Positions 4,928 to 6,546 of a stretch of 6,546 nt of DNA are shown here, piece by piece; the stretch's first letter is position 1; each line of letters begins with the position of its first letter. Below the pieces are notes generated by a model. It had not been told where the DNA came from. It saw nothing but the letters and a program-made list of their open reading frames with translations, and ran no database searches. This DNA comes from an uncultured Hyphomicrobiales bacterium. Its GTDB lineage: Bacteria; Pseudomonadota; Alphaproteobacteria; Rhizobiales; Rhizobiaceae. A program made the translations under genes and the position numbers. The stretch lies in contig CALUBX010000266.1 in the NCBI GenBank assembly GCA_943914405.1, positions 1 through 6,546 on the forward strand, written 5' to 3'.

Positions 4928-6546
4928 CTATTGCCCGAGCCGTTCGAGCAGGGCGGGGACATGGACCTGGTCGGCCTTGTAATTGCCGGTCAGCATGTAC
5001 ATGAGAATGTTGACGCCTGCCCGATACGCGTATTCCCGCTGCATCTCGTCGGCCGGAACGGTCGGGAGCACCGGCGCGCCCTGCGCATCGATGGCCCAAG
5101 CGCCGGCAAAGTCATTGCCGGTAATGAGAATGGGCGTCACGCCGTCGCCGGTGGAGGAGAGTTTCGAAGTGCTGGTCTTGGCATCTTGGCGAGCCTCTAC
5201 CCAGAGCGGGCTTCCGGTGTATCGGCCGGGGAAGTTGCGCAGGAGGTAGAAGGAGCGGGTGAGAACGTGATTTTCCGGCGTCGGCTCAAGCGGCGGGATG
5301 TCGATATCGGCAAGGATGGCCTGAAGCCGCTGCGCGTTCGGGCTCGACCCGCCGCCGTCGAGAGCGGAGAACTGGTCGCGCGTGTCGAACAAAACCGTGC
5401 CGCCGTTGCGCATATAGGCGTCGATGCGCGAGATGGCGGCCTGCGACGGCATGGGCGCGGTCGCAGAAATCGGCCAATAGATGATCGGGTAGAAGGAAAG
5501 CTCGTCCTTGGCGATGTCGAGGCCGACTGGCGCGCCGGGCTCCAGGGTGGTGCGATAGGTCAGGAACTGGCTCAGGCCTTCCAGGCCCTGTTCCGAAACG
5601 CGGTCCACATCCGCTTCGCCGGTGGTCACGTAGGCAAGGTGGGTGGTGTCGAGCCGTTCCAGCACCTGTTCGTCGCCCGGCTTGGCCGCGGCTCCGGGTG
5701 CCACCTCCTGCGCCTGGGTTTGGCCTGGCATCAGCGAAGCTAGTCCGAGGCCAAGGACGGCGAGCGCTGCGACGGTCGCCCCGCGCGGTGAACCAGCCCG
5801 CGTCCCGCGTCCCGGTCTGCGGGAAAAGACACCGTTCATGAAGAGGACGACCAGGCTGTCGAGCACGAGAAGGGCGAAGGCGAGTGCAAAGAGGAGGGGC
5901 CGCAGCGATTTTGCTTCGCCGCCCGCCAGGCCCTCGCGCGTCACGGCGCTGCCGGCCTGGGTCGGGTCGAAGGGCGAAAGAACCGTCTTGGGGGGCAGAA
6001 GGTTGACCGCGCTATAGCCGTCTTCCGTGCCGTAGAGACCAGGTGGATGATCGAAGCTTGCCACAGGCGTCTCCCCCGGACGGATCGCGATCGGGCGCGC
6101 CGTTCCGGTCTCGGTGGTGAGGATCCCGTCCGCCGTCAGCAGTCGGTAAGGCGGCAGGGCCGTTGTTGCGGTCTCGGTTCCGGAAGCGGCACCGCCGGCC
6201 CGCGCCAGCTGGACGAGACGGCGCAGCATTTCCACGAAATTGCCGGACAGCGGCAGGTTGGACCAGCTAGCCTCCGCACTGGTATGGAAGAGAACGATGC
6301 GGCCGGCCTCCACTTCCTTCTGCGTAACGAACGGCGTGCCGTCGGCAAGGCTCGCCCAGGTCCGCTCCGCCAGATCCGGGCTGGGTTCCGCCAGCACCTG
6401 CCGGCTGACGGTGATGTCGGCAGCGCGCGGCATGCCCGCGAAGGGGCCGAACGATGGAAACTCCGCCAAGGGCTGCGGCTCGGACCAGGACATGGCGCCG
6501 CCAAGCGCCCGCTCGCCCTGGCGCAGCGTCACGGGCACAAGCGGAT
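4928..6546 (-). CDS. BatA-like membrane protein with C-terminal DUF4159 domain (5' end outside window)
   Basis: Partial gene: the frame is open to base 6546, so the N-terminal part is missing. The GTG at 6538 is just an internal valine codon. About 539 residues are visible (numbers count from that valine). Residues 1-112 are the end of a GATase-like domain as in BatA-type proteins, with AGRIVLFHTSAEASWSNLPL (78-97) and FVEMLRRLVQLA (101-112). A beta-rich stretch follows, then a membrane helix (about 213-235) and a second hydrophobic segment (about 254-274). The C-terminal DUF4159 domain (about 293-520) carries LAYVTTGEADVDR (301-313), FYPIIYWPIS (349-358), YMRNGGTVLFDTRDQF (375-390) and YRAGVNILMYMLTGNY (505-520). 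The visible part has no cysteine. Full-length relatives have roughly 900 or more residues and an N-terminal aerotolerance-regulator (BatA-type) membrane segment, which would lie beyond the edge. Function is unknown; DUF4159 resembles ThuA/GATase-like Rossmann folds. It is the first visible gene of the operon and precedes the vWA/GATase-like gene by 24 nt. Confidence 0.88.
   Translation of the reverse strand, partial: PLVPVTLRQGERALGGAMSWSEPQPLAEFPSFGPFAGMPRAADITVSRQVLAEPSPDLAERTWASLADGTPFVTQKEVEAGRIVLFHTSAEASWSNLPLSGNFVEMLRRLVQLARAGGAASGTETATTALPPYRLLTADGILTTETGTARPIAIRPGETPVASFDHPPGLYGTEDGYSAVNLLPPKTVLSPFDPTQAGSAVTREGLAGGEAKSLRPLLFALAFALLVLDSLVVLFMNGVFSRRPGRGTRAGSPRGATVAALAVLGLGLASLMPGQTQAQEVAPGAAAKPGDEQVLERLDTTHLAYVTTGEADVDRVSEQGLEGLSQFLTYRTTLEPGAPVGLDIAKDELSFYPIIYWPISATAPMPSQAAISRIDAYMRNGGTVLFDTRDQFSALDGGGSSPNAQRLQAILADIDIPPLEPTPENHVLTRSFYLLRNFPGRYTGSPLWVEARQDAKTSTSKLSSTGDGVTPILITGNDFAGAWAIDAQGAPVLPTVPADEMQREYAYRAGVNILMYMLTGNYKADQVHVPALLERLGQ

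Noticed and set aside
3971..5743. A 590-codon open frame on the plus strand, antisense to both membrane-protein genes.
   Set aside because: It runs across the junction of two well-supported opposite-strand genes, has no recognisable domain, and long antisense frames are common in GC-rich DNA with strong third-position bias.

Overview
The window is GC-rich with strongly G/C-biased third codon positions. The protein families, especially the paired DUF4159 and GATase-like membrane proteins and the rhizobial-looking YhbS-type acetyltransferase, suggest an alphaproteobacterial chromosome, probably Rhizobiales (Rhizobium/Agrobacterium-like). This assignment rests on recalled family resemblance, not on a search. 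No rRNA, tRNA, CRISPR array, insertion sequence or phage gene is visible.

Layout. Bases 1-62 are a short tail downstream of the first gene, with an imperfect inverted repeat. Bases 63-1064 (minus) encode a glutathionyl-hydroquinone reductase of the YqjG/ECM4 family; the best start is eight codons inside the longest frame. Bases 1089-1329 form a divergent control region, with AATCC direct repeats placed like an operator for the reductase and a possible stem-loop in the leader of the next gene. Bases 1330-1848 (plus) encode a YhbS-type GNAT acetyltransferase. It converges on a minus-strand cluster that fills the rest of the window.

The minus-strand cluster, in transcription order, is: a large BatA-like/DUF4159 membrane protein whose 5' end lies beyond base 6546; a 691-residue membrane protein with a vWA-like domain and a cysteine-free glutamine-amidotransferase-like domain; and two small paralogous GNAT acetyltransferases. 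Gaps are 24, 3 and 42 nt, so this looks like one operon. In related bacteria this type of operon usually has a MoxR AAA+ ATPase gene and a DUF58 gene upstream. Neither is in this window, so that part is expectation only.

How the genes may work together. The two large proteins are probably anchored in the inner membrane with periplasmic or cytosolic globular domains. Both lack cysteine and both contain Rossmann-like GATase/ThuA-type folds, so they may be structural or ligand-binding partners in an envelope-associated MoxR-vWA complex of unknown function. The two GNATs could modify a component of that system, but their substrates cannot be read from sequence. The most unusual points are the in-frame tandem GNAT pair placed 3 nt behind the membrane-protein gene, and the repeated GATase-like fold across the two membrane proteins. 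I see no clear sign of an entirely new defence or mobile system.
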